Shown here piece by piece: positions 5,127-5,253 of a DNA stretch of 5,253 bases. The stretch is from contig CAJLFL010000152.1 of the NCBI GenBank assembly GCA_905205855.1, forward strand, positions 1-5,253. The letters run 5' to 3'. Under the pieces are notes generated by a model. It did not search any database and was not told the DNA's origin. It saw only the letters and a list, made by a program, of their open reading frames with translations. How positions within the stretch are numbered: position 1 is the stretch's first letter; every line of letters begins with the position of its first letter. This DNA comes from an uncultured Eubacteriales bacterium (GTDB lineage Bacteria; Bacillota; Clostridia; Monoglobales; Monoglobaceae). The position numbers were made by a program, and so were the translations under genes.

Positions 5127-5253
5127 GATACATTTCCGGTCTGAATTCATTCTGATAAATATTGTGAGGATCTGTATATGCCGGCCCGACCGACAACCAA
5201 TAAATATAAGTATTTTCCTCCTTATTTAAGTCCACCTCTGCAAATGCTATATC
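5068..5253 (-). CDS. C-terminal end of a probable carbon-nitrogen hydrolase (nitrilase superfamily), altered tail
   Basis: An open frame enters from the right edge and gives 61 residues before TAA (5070-5068). The first ~42 residues, with AFAEVDLNKE, YWLSVGPAY and NEFRPEMY, resemble the end of carbon-nitrogen hydrolases, where a final beta strand (A-E-V/I-D-L) is followed by an R-R-P-E/D-L-Y type motif close to the C-terminus. These enzymes cleave amide or nitrile C-N bonds with a Glu-Lys-Cys triad, which would lie outside the window. The last ~19 residues (PRVTARSVRRCCQKKQRGI) are basic and Cys-containing, and they are encoded by DNA that in another frame is an IS110 transposase remnant. The native C-terminus therefore appears to have been replaced at about 5127. 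The loss may be short and the enzyme could still fold. The family call is tentative; the frame and the junction are seen directly. Confidence 0.5.
   Translation of the reverse strand, partial: DIAFAEVDLNKEENTYIYWLSVGPAYTDPHNIYQNEFRPEMYPRVTARSVRRCCQKKQRGI

Noticed and set aside
5210..5232. AAGGAGG on the minus strand inside the hydrolase-like frame, which could suggest a new gene start.
   Set aside because: No ATG, GTG or TTG lies at a usable distance, and the bases fit the codons for NKEEN in the hydrolase frame.

Overview
The window looks like a chromosomal segment of a low-to-moderate-GC Firmicute, most likely a gut or rumen Clostridia-type bacterium. The reasons are the AT-rich intergenic DNA, strong GGAGG-type ribosome binding sites, two TTG starts, a near-consensus sigma-A promoter, and gene families common in that group. 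Every gene I can support is on the minus strand, so transcription runs from right (5253) to left (1).

Right end (about 4567-5253). A protein C-terminus resembling the carbon-nitrogen hydrolase (nitrilase) superfamily enters from the edge. Its reading frame crosses at about 5127 into the 5'-truncated remnant of an IS110-family transposase, which lies in a different frame. The IS110 remnant (about 5126-4854) keeps only the last ~90 codons of the C-terminal domain and carries an internal TAA. An AT-rich stretch with no gene follows (4567-4853). It may hold the right end of the dead insertion sequence and the promoter of the next cassette.

Middle (2066-4551). A two-gene, phage-derived cassette encodes a 765-residue tail-fibre or receptor-binding-like protein and a 62-residue protein translationally coupled to it. 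A clear intrinsic terminator closes the cassette (about 2027-2057). No other virion, integrase or lysis gene is visible, so the cassette looks like an orphan or the edge of a decayed prophage.

Left end (1-1969). A sigma-A promoter (TTGACA, 17 bp, TACAAT) starts a tightly packed surface-glycan operon. It encodes a membrane phosphoglycosyl transferase that loads the first sugar-phosphate onto undecaprenyl phosphate, an HpcH/HpaI-aldolase-like protein, and the start of an integral-membrane acyltransferase 3 that runs off the window. Spacings of 10 and 9 nt, with ribosome binding sites overlapping the preceding stop codons, mark one transcription unit. The likely joint job is initiation and decoration of an exopolysaccharide, capsule or cell-wall glycan. 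The role of the aldolase-like protein is unknown.

The most notable points are the out-of-frame hydrolase/IS110 junction, the orphan tail-fibre pair between an IS remnant and a glycan operon, and the altered active-site motif of the aldolase-like protein. I found no evidence of a wholly new defence or RNA system. A run of hairpins at 4848-5002 that first looked like a structured RNA is explained by the IS110 coding remnant.
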